Source: CAVRRZ01 sp963723745 (lineage in GTDB: Bacteria > Actinomycetota > Actinomycetes > Mycobacteriales > Geodermatophilaceae). Taken from it: a DNA stretch of 64,000 nt. Under the pieces are notes generated by a model. That model worked only from the letters and a program-made list of their open reading frames with translations. It did no database searches and was not told the DNA's origin. The position numbers and the translations under genes are program-made. Positions 15,905-24,876 of this stretch are shown here, in pieces. Within the stretch, counting starts at the first letter, position 1; each line of letters opens with the position of its first letter. The stretch is taken from positions 62,001-126,000 of the forward strand of contig CAVRRZ010000004.1 of assembly GCA_963723745.1 (NCBI GenBank). The letters run 5' to 3'.

Positions 15905-17424
15905 TGCTCCTCCTGCTCGAGCTCGGCGAGCTGCTCGTCGGTCCAGCTCTCGTCCCCGAGTTCGTAGGGCACCCGGCGGGCCTTCTTGGCGGCCATCCGT
16001 TCGGCGGCCCGCACGCGGTGCGGTGCGTCGATGCGGACGTCGGTGCCGCGCCCGCCGAGCCCCGCCGTCTCCTCGGCCGTGAGGGTGCCGGCCGGCAGGG
16101 TGGGCACCCAGTCGAACGTCACGCCGCCGATGGTGACCGCGACGCCCTCGACGGCACCGGCCCGCACGAGCTGCTCCTCCACGCCGAGCCGGTTGAGCCG
16201 GTCGGCGAGGAAGCCCACGGCCTCGTCGTTGGTGAAGTCGGTCTGCCGCACCCAGCGCTCGGGCTTGACGCCGTGGACGACGAACCCCTCGCCGTCGGGG
16301 TCGGGCTCGACGGTGAAGCCGGAGTCGTCGACGGCACGGGGGCGGAGGGTGAGCCGGGCGGGCTCCGGCGTGGGCAGGGACGCCCGGTGCTGCTCGACCG
16401 CCGCGGCCAGCCCGTAGCCGAGTTCCGCCAGCCCCTCTCCCGTTGCGGCGCTCACCGGGAAGACCTGCAGGCCGCGCTCCTCCAGGGAGGCGCGCACCAG
16501 GTCGACCAGCTCGCGGGCGTCGGGCACGTCGATCTTGTTCAGGACGGCGATGCGCAGCCGCCCGACGAGGTCGAGCTCCTCCTCGCCGGCGGCCGCCCCG
16601 GAGGCCGCCGCTCCCGAGTACAGGGCCAGCTCGTGCTCGAGCGCCACGATGTCGCTCTCGGGGTCGCGGCCGGGCTCCATCGTGGCCATGTCCACGACGT
16701 GCACCAGGACGGCGCAGCGCTCGACGTGCCGCAGGAACTGCAGGCCCAGGCCCTTGCCGGCCGATGCGCCGGGGATGAGGCCGGGCACGTCGGCCATCGT
16801 GTAGGTGGTGTCGCCGGAACGGATCACGCCGAGATTGGGCACCAGGGTCGTGAACGGGTAGTCGGCGATCTTGGGCCGCGCCGCGGACATCGCGGAGATC
16901 AGCGACGACTTGCCCGCCGAAGGGAAGCCGACGAGGCCGACGTCGGCCACGCTCTTGAGCTCGATGACCGCGTCGAAGGCCTCGCCGGGCTCGCCGAGCA
17001 GCGCGAAACCGGGCGCCTTGCGCCGGGCGTTGGCCAGCGCGGCGTTGCCGAGGCCGCCCTTGCCGCCGGCAGCGAGCACGACGCGGGTGCCCGCACCCAT
17101 CAGGTCGGCGATCACCCGCCCGTCGGGCGAGCTCACGACCGTGCCCTCGGGCACGCGCAGCACCCTGTCCTCGCCGCGCGCGCCGTGCCGGTTGCTGCCG
17201 GCCCCCGGCCGGCCGTTGCCCGCCTTCTGGTGCGGGCGGTGGTGGAAGTCCAGGAGCGTGTGCACGTTCGGGTCGACCTCGAGGACGACGTCGCCGCCGT
17301 CGCCGCCGTTGCCGCCGTCCGGGCCGCCGAGCGGCTTGTACTTCTCGCGGTGGACCGAGGAGACGCCGTGGCCGCCGTTGCCGGCGGCGACGTGCACGAC
17401 GACCCGGTCGACGAAGGCCGCCAT
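15901..17424 (-). CDS. obgE: GTPase Obg/CgtA
   Basis: A 507-residue ribosome-associated GTPase acting in 50S assembly and stress control. The glycine-rich Obg fold covers residues 1-158 (HVAAGNGGHGVSSVHREKY, then many GxGG turns). The G domain has G1 GFPSAGKSS, G2/G3 near DVPGLI, G4 NKID, and G5 SAAT. The C-terminal part is the OCT domain with an acidic tail. It follows rplU-rpmA in the usual rplU-rpmA-obg order, with a hairpin terminator between rpmA and obg. Confidence 0.97.
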   Translation of the reverse strand: MAAFVDRVVVHVAAGNGGHGVSSVHREKYKPLGGPDGGNGGDGGDVVLEVDPNVHTLLDFHHRPHQKAGNGRPGAGSNRHGARGEDRVLRVPEGTVVSSPDGRVIADLMGAGTRVVLAAGGKGGLGNAALANARRKAPGFALLGEPGEAFDAVIELKSVADVGLVGFPSAGKSSLISAMSAARPKIADYPFTTLVPNLGVIRSGDTTYTMADVPGLIPGASAGKGLGLQFLRHVERCAVLVHVVDMATMEPGRDPESDIVALEHELALYSGAAASGAAAGEEELDLVGRLRIAVLNKIDVPDARELVDLVRASLEERGLQVFPVSAATGEGLAELGYGLAAAVEQHRASLPTPEPARLTLRPRAVDDSGFTVEPDPDGEGFVVHGVKPERWVRQTDFTNDEAVGFLADRLNRLGVEEQLVRAGAVEGVAVTIGGVTFDWVPTLPAGTLTAEETAGLGGRGTDVRIDAPHRVRAAERMAAKKARRVPYELGDESWTDEQLAELEQEEQ

Positions 17425-17453
17425 CTGCTGCTACCTACCGATCAAGACGCCAC

Positions 17454-17482
17454 GAGCGCACGAGCCGTGGGCCCGTGCGCTC
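17454..17482 (-). terminator. Hairpin terminator after rpmA
   Basis: Nine-base arms GAGCGCACG / CGTGCGCTC with an 11-base loop lie 65 bases after the rpmA stop and before obg. There is no T tract, the common form in GC-rich actinobacteria. It would attenuate or end the ribosomal transcript. Confidence 0.6.
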
Positions 17483-17546
17483 GAGACAGGATGGAACGGC
17501 CCCGTCCCGGGTACCGCCCTGAGCGTGCGAAGGACGGGGTCCTTCG

Positions 17547-17804
17547 TCAGGCCTCGACGGCCGAGATGGACACGGTCTTGCGACCGCGCCGCGTGCCGAA
17601 GGTCACCGCGCCCGGGGCGAGGGCGAACAGCGTGTCGTCGCTGCCGCGGCCCACGCCGAGACCCGGGTGGAAGTGGGTGCCGCGCTGGCGGACGATGATC
17701 TCGCCGGCCTTGACGACCTGGCCGCCGAAGCGCTTGACGCCGAGCCGCTGGGCGTTGGAGTCGCGGCCGTTGCGGGAGGACGATGCGCCCTTCTTGTGTG
17801 CCAT
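17547..17804 (-). CDS. rpmA: 50S ribosomal protein L27
   Basis: An 85-residue L27: MAHKKGASSSRNGRDSNAQRLGVKRFGGQ is the diagnostic N-terminus, which reaches toward the peptidyl transferase centre. GTHFHPGLGVGRG and a FALAPGAVTF strand follow. Its upstream neighbour is rplU with a four-base gap, forming the L21-L27 operon. Confidence 0.98.
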   Translation of the reverse strand: MAHKKGASSSRNGRDSNAQRLGVKRFGGQVVKAGEIIVRQRGTHFHPGLGVGRGSDDTLFALAPGAVTFGTRRGRKTVSISAVEA

Positions 17805-17808
17805 GTCG

Positions 17809-18126
17809 TCAGCCCTTCGTCTTGATGTCGCGGACGACCACGTCGGTGAGGGGCTGACGGTGGCCCTGCCGCTTGTGGTAGCCGGTCTTGTTCTTGAACT
17901 TGTGGATGCGGATCTTCGGGCCCTTGCCGTGGCCGACGATCTCGCCCGTCACGGTCACGCCCTCGAGCGCCTTGGCGTCGCTGGTGACGGTCTCGCCGTC
18001 GACCAGGAGCAGGGCCGGGAGGGTGACGGTGTCGCCCGCCTCACCGGCGAGACGGTTGACCGTGAACCGGTCGCCCACGGCCACCTTGTGCTGCCGGCCA
18101 CCGGCCTTCACGACTGCGTACACCAT
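17809..18126 (-). CDS. rplU: 50S ribosomal protein L21
   Basis: A 105-residue L21 beginning MVYAVVKAGGRQHKV and ending with the family core KFKNKTGYHKRQGHRQ. The longer frame upstream to 18945 lies inside another gene in a different frame and is not real coding. It is the first gene of the rplU-rpmA pair. Confidence 0.98.
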   Translation of the reverse strand: MVYAVVKAGGRQHKVAVGDRFTVNRLAGEAGDTVTLPALLLVDGETVTSDAKALEGVTVTGEIVGHGKGPKIRIHKFKNKTGYHKRQGHRQPLTDVVVRDIKTKG

Positions 18127-18303
18127 CAGATCCTCAGCACTCCTCGACCTACAACTATGTCCTGGGCGCACGACCGGCGACGGACACCGGGTGCGGGACT
18201 GGTTGCCCGCCGGCCAGGGGACACCGCGAGGTGCCCGGCCCTGGACGGAGCAACTCGACCAGCGTACCCGAGCCGCGCCCGTCGGGTCGACCTGCCCCAC
18301 CCC

Positions 18304-18335
18304 GGTGCGGCACTCATGGCCATAAGTGCCGCACC
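18304..18335 (-). terminator. Palindromic hairpin after rne
   Basis: An almost perfect 32-base palindrome (11-base arms GGTGCGGCACT / AGTGCCGCACC around ATGGCCAT) starts six bases after the rne stop. It fits a T-tract-free terminator for rne. It could also mark the rplU promoter side. Confidence 0.65.
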
Positions 18336-18340
18336 CGGCC

Positions 18341-21310
18341 TCAGGCGGGCGGGCCCGCAGGTCGGCTGGCCGCCCGGCGGCGGCGTGGGCGGGCGGTCGC
18401 CGCGGCGACCGGCTCCTCGGCCGGAGCGGGCTGCTGCTCGTCGTCCTCACCCGTCGGCGCGCCGTCGGCGGATGCACTCTCCTGCCCGTCCACGGTGGCG
18501 GGCGCGGGGGCGACCTCGGGCAGCTCCGTGAGGGGCTCGGCCCGGCCGGTGACGTGCGGCTCCTGCTCGAGCGCGGCCGTGACGACCTCGATCGCGCCGG
18601 CGTCCGGCACCTCGTCCGCCGTGACCACCGCGGCGTCCTCGGCTGCGCGGTCCTCGCCCGACTGCCCCCGGCCACGGCGGCCACGGCTGCGCCGGCCGAC
18701 CGGGCGGGCAGTCGCCCCGTCGTCCGCCGTCGGTGCGTCCGGGCTCGGGGCCTCGGCGATGGCGGCCTCCGCCGCCGGTGCGTCGACCCTGCCGTCGGAC
18801 GACTGCACGATGGCCCCGTCGTCCTTGGCCGTGTCCTTGGCCGTGTCCTTGGCCGTGTCCTTGGCCGTGTCCTTGGCCGTGTCCTTGGCCGTGTCCTTGC
18901 CGCCACCGGACCGGTCGCGGCGGCCGTTGCCGCCGGCGTTGCCACCGCTGCTGCCGCCGCGCCGCTTGTCGTCGGCCGGCTCGGTGCTGACCAGCACCCC
19001 GCGGCCCCGGCAGTGCTCGCATGGCTCGGAGAACACCTCGAGCAGGCCCTGGCCGACCCGCTTGCGGGTCATCTGGACCAGCCCCAGCGAGGTGACCTCG
19101 GCGACCTGGTGCTTGGTGCGGTCGCGGCCCAGGCACTCGGTGAGCCGGCGCAGCACGAGGTCGCGGTTGCTCTCGAGGACCATGTCGATGAAGTCGATGA
19201 CGATGATGCCGCCGATGTCGCGCAGCCGGAGCTGGCGGACGATCTCCTCGGCCGCCTCCATGTTGTTGCGCGTGACGGTCTGCTCGAGGTTGCCGCCGGA
19301 CCCGGTGAACTTGCCCGTGTTGACGTCGACGACCGTCATCGCCTCGGTGCGGTCGATGACCAGCGAGCCGCCCGAGGGCAGCCAGACCTTGCGGTCGAGC
19401 GCCTTGGTGAGCTGCTCGTCGATCCGCTTGTCGTGGAAGACGTCGCCCTCGCCGGTGTAGCGGGTCAGCCGGCCGGACAGTTCCGGCGAGACGTGGGCGA
19501 CGTAGGCCTCGACGGTGTCCCACGCGTCGTCGCCCTGGACGACGAGCTCCTTGAAGTCCTCGTTGAAGACGTCACGGATGACGCGGATGGCCAGGTCGGG
19601 CTCGCCGTAGAGCAGCGTGGGCGCGCTGGAGGTCGACTCCGCCTTCTTCTGGATGACGTCCCACTGCGCGGTCAGCCGGTTGACGTCGCGGGTCAGCTCC
19701 TCCTCCGACGCACCCTCGGCGGCCGTGCGGATGATCACTCCGGCGTCGTCCGGGACGATCTTCTTGAGGATGTCCTTGAGCCGTTGGCGCTCGGTGTCGG
19801 GCAGCTTGCGGCTGATCCCGGTCATGGAGCCGCCGGGCACGAACACCAGGAACCGTCCCGGCAGGTTGATCTGCTGGGTCAGCCGGGCGCCCTTGTGGCC
19901 GATCGGGTCCTTGGTGACCTGGACGAGCACCTTGTCGCCGGTCTTGAGCGCCTGCTCGATCGAGCGCTGCTTGCCCGACAGGCCCGCGGCGTCCCAGTTG
20001 ACCTCGCCGGCGTACAGGACCGCGTTGCGTCCCTTCCCGATGTCGACGAACGCCGCCTCCATGCTGGGCAGCACGTTCTGCACCCGGCCGAGGTAGACGT
20101 TGCCGGCGAAGGAGGTCGCCGACGCCTGCGTGACGTAGTGCTCGACGAGGATCTCGTCCTCGAGCACCGCGATCTGGGTGCGCTCGCCCCGCTGCCGGAT
20201 GACCATGGCCCGGTCGACGGACTCGCGGCGGGCGAGGAACTCGGACTCGGTCAGGATCGGGGCGCGGCGGCGGCCGGTGTCGCGGCCGTCGCGGCGCCGC
20301 TGCCGCTTGGCCTCGAGGCGCGTGGAGCCGGCGACCCCCCGGACGTCGTCGTCGCTGGTCAGCCGGCCGTTGCGGCCGGCCCGCTCGGGGCGGTCGTCGT
20401 CGTTGTCGTCGCCGGAGCCCTCGCCGCTGCCGCCGCGACGGCGCCGACGCCGGCGGCGGCGGGTGCTGGAGCTGCTCGAGGACTCGTCCTCGTCGCCACC
20501 CTCGCCGTCCTCGTCGGTGTCGTCGGCGCCGGCGTCCTCGGACCCCGTGTCGTCGTCGGTGTCGGCGCGGTCCTCGCCCGACTCGTCGTCCTCGCCGCTG
20601 CGGCTGCGGCCGCGGCCGCGGCGGCCACGCCGGCGCCGTCGGCTGCCGGCCGTCGACTCGTCGCGGTCCTCGCCGTCCTGGTCGTCGGTGTCGTCCGCGG
20701 TGTCGCCGGAGGTGTCGCTCGCCTCCGTCTCGGTCGTCGACTCGTCAGCGGGAGGACCGGCCGGCTCGTCCTGGCCGCCGGCAGGGCGGCGGCGCGAGCG
20801 GCTACGCCGTGCCCGGGGGGCATCGTCGGCGGAGTCCTCGTCACCGTCGCCCGCCTCGGGTGCGGCCTGCGGCTCGTCGAACGTCTCGGCGGTGGCGCGG
20901 CGGCTGCGGCGACGCGGCGCCGGGGGGACGTCGGCCGGTGGCGCGACGAAGCTGATGAAGGCCGCCGCCGGCGCCACCGGGGCCGGCGCCTGGACGGCCT
21001 CGACGGCGTCCGGGTCGGGCGCGGCGACCGGCCGGGTCGCGCGACGCCGCGGCCGGGCCACGACGGCGGTGGGCTCGGGCGAGCTGAACTGGGCGCCGAA
21101 CGGCGAGACGTCCGGCTCGGGCTCGGCGTCGACATCGGGCTCGGGTTCAGGCTCAGGCTCGGGCTCGGGCTCTGCCGACGGGGTCTCGGTCGTCGCGTCC
21201 TCGATCTCCTCCACGGCCGGCTCGACCGGGAGGGTCGGGTCGCTCGTGGCGGAGTCGACGTCCGGAGCGAGGGCGCTCCCGGTGGTGTCGGTGCTGTCGT
21301 TGTCGGTCAT
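18341..21310 (-). CDS. rne: Ribonuclease E/G
   Basis: A 989-residue RNase E/G, the main mRNA-decay and rRNA-processing endonuclease. The ATG at 21308-21310 (MTDNDSTDTTG) was chosen; an upstream frame of 86 codons has no family similarity. Residues 1 to about 380 are acidic and low-complexity. The S1 domain (YLGRVQNVLPSMEAAFVDIG) lies near 400-440. The catalytic DNase I-like part includes VVDVNTG near 650 and IIVIDFIDM. The Zn-link CEHCRGRG is near 760. The C-terminus is disordered and contains a DTAK repeat encoded by 12-base units. Upstream is the TIGR03936/TIGR03960 pair, a gene order kept in actinobacteria. Confidence 0.95.
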   Translation of the reverse strand: MTDNDSTDTTGSALAPDVDSATSDPTLPVEPAVEEIEDATTETPSAEPEPEPEPEPEPDVDAEPEPDVSPFGAQFSSPEPTAVVARPRRRATRPVAAPDPDAVEAVQAPAPVAPAAAFISFVAPPADVPPAPRRRSRRATAETFDEPQAAPEAGDGDEDSADDAPRARRSRSRRRPAGGQDEPAGPPADESTTETEASDTSGDTADDTDDQDGEDRDESTAGSRRRRRGRRGRGRSRSGEDDESGEDRADTDDDTGSEDAGADDTDEDGEGGDEDESSSSSSTRRRRRRRRRGGSGEGSGDDNDDDRPERAGRNGRLTSDDDVRGVAGSTRLEAKRQRRRDGRDTGRRRAPILTESEFLARRESVDRAMVIRQRGERTQIAVLEDEILVEHYVTQASATSFAGNVYLGRVQNVLPSMEAAFVDIGKGRNAVLYAGEVNWDAAGLSGKQRSIEQALKTGDKVLVQVTKDPIGHKGARLTQQINLPGRFLVFVPGGSMTGISRKLPDTERQRLKDILKKIVPDDAGVIIRTAAEGASEEELTRDVNRLTAQWDVIQKKAESTSSAPTLLYGEPDLAIRVIRDVFNEDFKELVVQGDDAWDTVEAYVAHVSPELSGRLTRYTGEGDVFHDKRIDEQLTKALDRKVWLPSGGSLVIDRTEAMTVVDVNTGKFTGSGGNLEQTVTRNNMEAAEEIVRQLRLRDIGGIIVIDFIDMVLESNRDLVLRRLTECLGRDRTKHQVAEVTSLGLVQMTRKRVGQGLLEVFSEPCEHCRGRGVLVSTEPADDKRRGGSSGGNAGGNGRRDRSGGGKDTAKDTAKDTAKDTAKDTAKDTAKDDGAIVQSSDGRVDAPAAEAAIAEAPSPDAPTADDGATARPVGRRSRGRRGRGQSGEDRAAEDAAVVTADEVPDAGAIEVVTAALEQEPHVTGRAEPLTELPEVAPAPATVDGQESASADGAPTGEDDEQQPAPAEEPVAAATARPRRRRAASRPAGPPA
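18821..18898 (-). repeat. 12-bp tandem repeat in rne
   Basis: Six and a half copies of GTCCTTGGCCGT run head to tail. On the coding strand they give DTAK six times in the disordered C-terminal tail. They are in frame, so slippage would change tail length only. Confidence 0.95.
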
Positions 21311-21616
21311 GAGGGCTGTCGCCTCCTGTGCGTTCCCGGGCGCCGATCCGTGGGACTGGCGACCGCGCAGGAACGCGGGTTGGGCGGGGCGGGCTGCCGC
21401 ACGGGTTCGGCGGGTGGCCCGACCTGCGAAGTCTGTGGGCGGCCATCGGACGGTCGTCGTGCTGCGGTGGCCGGTGGTGCGCGCTCCCGAGGGCGGGAGC
21501 GGGTGGGGCTGCGTGCTGGGGTGGTGCTGAGTCTTCAGTGGCGCCGAGTCTTCGGTGGGGTGCGACACGTCTGGCAGCCATGTCGCTCGACGGCGCGGAG
21601 GCGCCGGGCCCGCTGA

Positions 21617-22384
21617 TCAGGCCGTCGCGTGCTCCCCCTGGCAGCGGGTGCGCGCCGCACGGTCCGGACCGAGCGGATCGGCCACGGTCCCGGTGTCGTC
21701 GAGCCGGCCTTGCGCCACACGCACGGCCCGTGAGGGCAACGGCGGGCGCAGGTCGGCGACGGCAGCCAGGGCGGCCAACACGTCGTCGGGTCGTACGGCG
21801 GGCGTCACCTGCCGGACGACCATGTTCAGTATGGCACAACCCGCCTCCTCCGCCGGGGACGCGCTGGCCACGGCGGCGCGTGCATCGATGTCCCGCAGCC
21901 CGTTCTTGGTGCGCTTGGCCACGGTGACGACCTCGCTGGCAAGGAACTTCTCCACGGCCGGCGCCAGGTCTGCGACGGCGACCCCGGGCAGCTCCAGGCG
22001 CCAGACCGAGGTGTCGATGCGGTCGGCCAGCGACCCGGTGCCCTCGGCCGCCTCCACCACCTCCAGGACGGCGACGTCGGTGGGCAGCGCGGCGTCCAGC
22101 GCCGTCCGCACGGCCTCGGCGTCGCGCCGCTCGGCGAGACCGATCTCCAGGTACTCGGCCTCGCTGGCGGCTCCGGTCGGGGCCGCTCCCACGTAGGAGA
22201 TCTTGGGGTGCGGGCTGAAGCCGGCCGAGAACGCCATGGGCACCTGCGCGCGGCGCAGCGCGCGCTCGAGGGTGCGGGCGAGGTCGCGGTGCGAGGCGAA
22301 GCGCAACCGGCCGCGCTTGGCGTACCGGATCCGCAGCTTCTGCACCGTCGGCGGCGGGGGCGGCCCGTCGGGCTGGCGGGCCAT
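21617..22384 (-). CDS. TIGR03936-family radical SAM-associated protein (DUF2344)
   Basis: A 255-residue protein with the DUF2344 hallmarks: VQKLRIRYAKRGRLRFASHRDLARTLERALRRAQVPMAFSAGFSPHPKISY. The ATG (22382-22384) overlaps the stop of the upstream radical SAM gene by one base, so the two are coupled. The family always occurs next to or fused to TIGR03960 radical SAM proteins; its biochemical role is not established. No cysteine cluster is seen. The gene lies upstream of rne. Confidence 0.88.
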   Translation of the reverse strand: MARQPDGPPPPPTVQKLRIRYAKRGRLRFASHRDLARTLERALRRAQVPMAFSAGFSPHPKISYVGAAPTGAASEAEYLEIGLAERRDAEAVRTALDAALPTDVAVLEVVEAAEGTGSLADRIDTSVWRLELPGVAVADLAPAVEKFLASEVVTVAKRTKNGLRDIDARAAVASASPAEEAGCAILNMVVRQVTPAVRPDDVLAALAAVADLRPPLPSRAVRVAQGRLDDTGTVADPLGPDRAARTRCQGEHATA

Positions 22385-24306
22385 CAGACCGGGGTCAGCG
22401 GGATCAGGCTGCGCCCGGTCGGGCCGATCTGGATCTCGGTGCCCATCGTCGGGCAGACGCCGCAGTCGTAGCAGGGGGTCCACCGGCAGTCGGCGACCTC
22501 CTCCTCGGAGAGGGCCTCCTGCCAGTCCTCCCAGAGCCACTCCTTGTCCAGCCCCGAGTCCAGGTGGTCCCAGGGCAGGACCTCGTGCTCGGTGCGCTCA
22601 CGGGTCGTGAACCAGTCGAGGTCCACGCCGAAGACGCCGAGCTCCTCGGCGGCCGCCGTCGTCCAGCGGTCGTAGGAGAAGTGCTCGCTCCAGCCGTCGA
22701 ACTTCCCGCCGTCGCGCCACACCCGCTCGATGACGCGGCCGACCCGGCGGTCGCCGCGGGACAGGAGTCCCTCGATCACACCGGGCTTGCCGTCGTGGTA
22801 GCGCAGGCCGATCGAGCGGCCGATCCGGCGGTCCTCGTTGATCTTCTGCCGCAGCAACCGCAGCCGGGAGTCGATCGTCTCGGCGCTGGCCTGGGCCGCC
22901 CACTGGAACGGGGTGTGCGGCTTGGGCACGAACCCGCCGATCGAGACGGTGCAGCGGATGTCCTTGCTGCCGCTGGCCTCGCGGCCGGCGCGGATGACCT
23001 CGACCGCGAGATCGGCGATCTCCAGCACGTCCTCGTCGGTCTCGGTGGGCAGCCCGCACATGAAGTAGAGCTTCACCTGCCGCCAGCCGTTGGCGTAGGC
23101 AGTGGTGACGGTGCGGACGAGGTCGTCCTTGGACACGGTCTTGTTGATGACCCGGCGGATGCGCTCGCTGCCGCCCTCGGGCGCGAAGGTGAGCCCGGAG
23201 CGGCGTCCGTTGCGGGACAGCTCGTTGGCCAGGGTGACGTTGAACGCGTCGACGCGGGTCGACGGCAGGCTGAGGCTGACCTTGGAGTCCTCGTACCGGT
23301 CGGCGAGCTCCTTGGCCAGCTGCCCGATCTCGGAGTGGTCGGCGCTCGACAGCGAGAGCAGCCCGACCTCCTCGTAGCCGGTGGCCCGCAGGCCCTGGTC
23401 GACCATCGAGCCGATGCCGGTGATGGTCCGCTCGCGCACCGGGCGGGTGATCATCCCGGCCTGGCAGAACCGGCAGCCGCGGGTGCAGCCGCGGAAGATC
23501 TCCACGCTCATCCGCTCGTGCACGCTCTCGGCCAGCGGCACCAGGGGCTGCTTCGGGTAGGGCCACTCGTCGAGGTCCATGACGGTGCGCTTGCCGATCT
23601 TCACCGGGACGTCGTCGCGGGTGCGGGTGACGGCCGCGATGGCGCCGTCCGGCCCGTAGGCGACGTCGTAGAACCGCGGCACGTACACGCCGTCGACGCG
23701 GGCCATCCGGGCCAGCAGCTCGACCCGGCCGCCGGGACGGCCCTGCTCCTTCCACGCCCTGACGACGTCGGTGATGTCGCCGACGACCTGCTCGCCGTCG
23801 CCCAGGACGGCGGCGTCGACGAAGTCGGCGACCGGCTCGGGGTTGAAGGCGGCGTGCCCGCCGGCGACCACGACCGGGTGCGTCTCGTCGCGGTCGACCG
23901 CGTGCAGCGGGACACCCGCGAGGTCGAGCGCCTCGAGCAGGTTGGTGTACCCCAGCTCGGTGGCGAAGCTGACGCCGAGCAGGTCGAAGTCCCGCACCGC
24001 GCGGTGCCCGTCGACGGTGAACTGCGGGACGCCGGTGGCGCGCATCAGACCGGCCAGGTCGGGCCAGACCGCGTAGGTGCGTTCGGCGAGGGCGTCGGGG
24101 CGCTCGTTGAGCACCTCGTACAGGATCATCAGACCCTGGTTCGGCAGCCCCACCTCGTAGGCGTCGGGGTACATCAGCGCCCAGTGGACGGCGGCGTCGT
24201 CCCAGGCCTTGACCTGAGCGTTCAGCTCACCGCCGACGTACTGGATCGGCTTCTGGACCTGGGCCAGGAGTGGTTCGAGGACGGGGTACAGCGACTCACC
24301 AGTCAT
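22384..24306 (-). CDS. TIGR03960-family B12-binding-domain radical SAM protein
   Basis: A 640-residue enzyme. The N-terminal half (residues 1 to about 210) is a B12-binding-like Rossmann region (VGLPNQGLMILYEVLN, later VVVAGGHAAFNPEP). The radical SAM cluster motif is RGCTRGCRFCQAG near residues 266-278, with three Cys for the 4Fe-4S cluster. A C-terminal Cys group (CRWTPCYDCGVC) adds an auxiliary metal site. The start ATG at 24304-24306 follows a region without coding. It is coupled to the DUF2344 gene. The function is unassigned; gene order with rne suggests a link to RNA or translation. Confidence 0.88.
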   Translation of the reverse strand: MTGESLYPVLEPLLAQVQKPIQYVGGELNAQVKAWDDAAVHWALMYPDAYEVGLPNQGLMILYEVLNERPDALAERTYAVWPDLAGLMRATGVPQFTVDGHRAVRDFDLLGVSFATELGYTNLLEALDLAGVPLHAVDRDETHPVVVAGGHAAFNPEPVADFVDAAVLGDGEQVVGDITDVVRAWKEQGRPGGRVELLARMARVDGVYVPRFYDVAYGPDGAIAAVTRTRDDVPVKIGKRTVMDLDEWPYPKQPLVPLAESVHERMSVEIFRGCTRGCRFCQAGMITRPVRERTITGIGSMVDQGLRATGYEEVGLLSLSSADHSEIGQLAKELADRYEDSKVSLSLPSTRVDAFNVTLANELSRNGRRSGLTFAPEGGSERIRRVINKTVSKDDLVRTVTTAYANGWRQVKLYFMCGLPTETDEDVLEIADLAVEVIRAGREASGSKDIRCTVSIGGFVPKPHTPFQWAAQASAETIDSRLRLLRQKINEDRRIGRSIGLRYHDGKPGVIEGLLSRGDRRVGRVIERVWRDGGKFDGWSEHFSYDRWTTAAAEELGVFGVDLDWFTTRERTEHEVLPWDHLDSGLDKEWLWEDWQEALSEEEVADCRWTPCYDCGVCPTMGTEIQIGPTGRSLIPLTPV

Positions 24307-24354
24307 GACGGGACCCAGGGTAGCCGCCGCCGTCCCCACCCCCGCTCCCCCCGA

Positions 24355-24414
24355 GGCAATGGAAGCTTTACCCCCGGATCGGGCCCCCGATCCGCAGGTA
24401 AAGCTTCCATTGCC
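24355..24414. terminator. Long palindrome between ndk and radical SAM gene
   Basis: Arms of 18 bases (GGCAATGGAAGCTTTACC / GGTAAAGCTTCCATTGCC) close a stem with an inner second palindrome (GGATCGGG..CCCGATCC). The structure lies after the ndk stop on the minus strand, so it can serve as a terminator for ndk. There is no T tract. Confidence 0.6.
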
Positions 24415-24451
24415 CGAGGCGGGCGGAGGCGTCAGTGCGGGTTCGGGAAGA

Positions 24452-24865
24452 TCAGGCGAGGTTCGGGAAGAAGAGCGCGACCTCGCGGGCGGCCGACTCG
24501 GGCGAGTCCGAGCCGTGCACGATGTTGTTCTGCACCTCGAGGGCGAAGTCACCGCGGATGGTGCCCGGAGCGGCCTTCACCGGGTCGGTGGCGCCGGCCA
24601 GCGCCCGGAACGCCTCGATGGCACGCGGCCCCTCGGCGACCACGGCCAGCAGCGGGCCGCCGGTGATGAACTCGACCAGCGAGCCGAAGAACGGCCGCTC
24701 CCTGTGCTCGGCGTAGTGCGTCTCCGCGGTGTCGCGGTCCAGCGTGCGCAGCTCGGCGGCGACCAGCCGCAGGCCCTTGGCCTCCAGCCGGGAGATCACC
24801 TCGCCGACGAGGCCGCGGGCGACGCCGTCGGGCTTGACCAGGACGAGGGTGCGCTCAGCAGTCAC
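24452..24865 (-). CDS. ndk: Nucleoside diphosphate kinase
   Basis: A 137-residue kinase that transfers phosphate from NTPs to NDPs. It has the catalytic His motif NNIVHGSDS near residue 117 and the nucleotide-site residues in RTLVLVKPDGVARG at the start. The GTG start at 24865 gives the usual family length; the longer frame to 25015 belongs to the neighbouring gene. Between it and the DUF4233-type gene are 11 bases. Confidence 0.96.
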   Translation of the reverse strand: MTAERTLVLVKPDGVARGLVGEVISRLEAKGLRLVAAELRTLDRDTAETHYAEHRERPFFGSLVEFITGGPLLAVVAEGPRAIEAFRALAGATDPVKAAPGTIRGDFALEVQNNIVHGSDSPESAAREVALFFPNLA

Positions 24866-24876
24866 GGGGCGAGAGC

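Noticed and set aside
18821..18898. Regular short repeats that could suggest a CRISPR array
   Set aside because: The units are 12 bases with no spacers and are in frame inside rne. No CRISPR array or cas gene is seen in the window.
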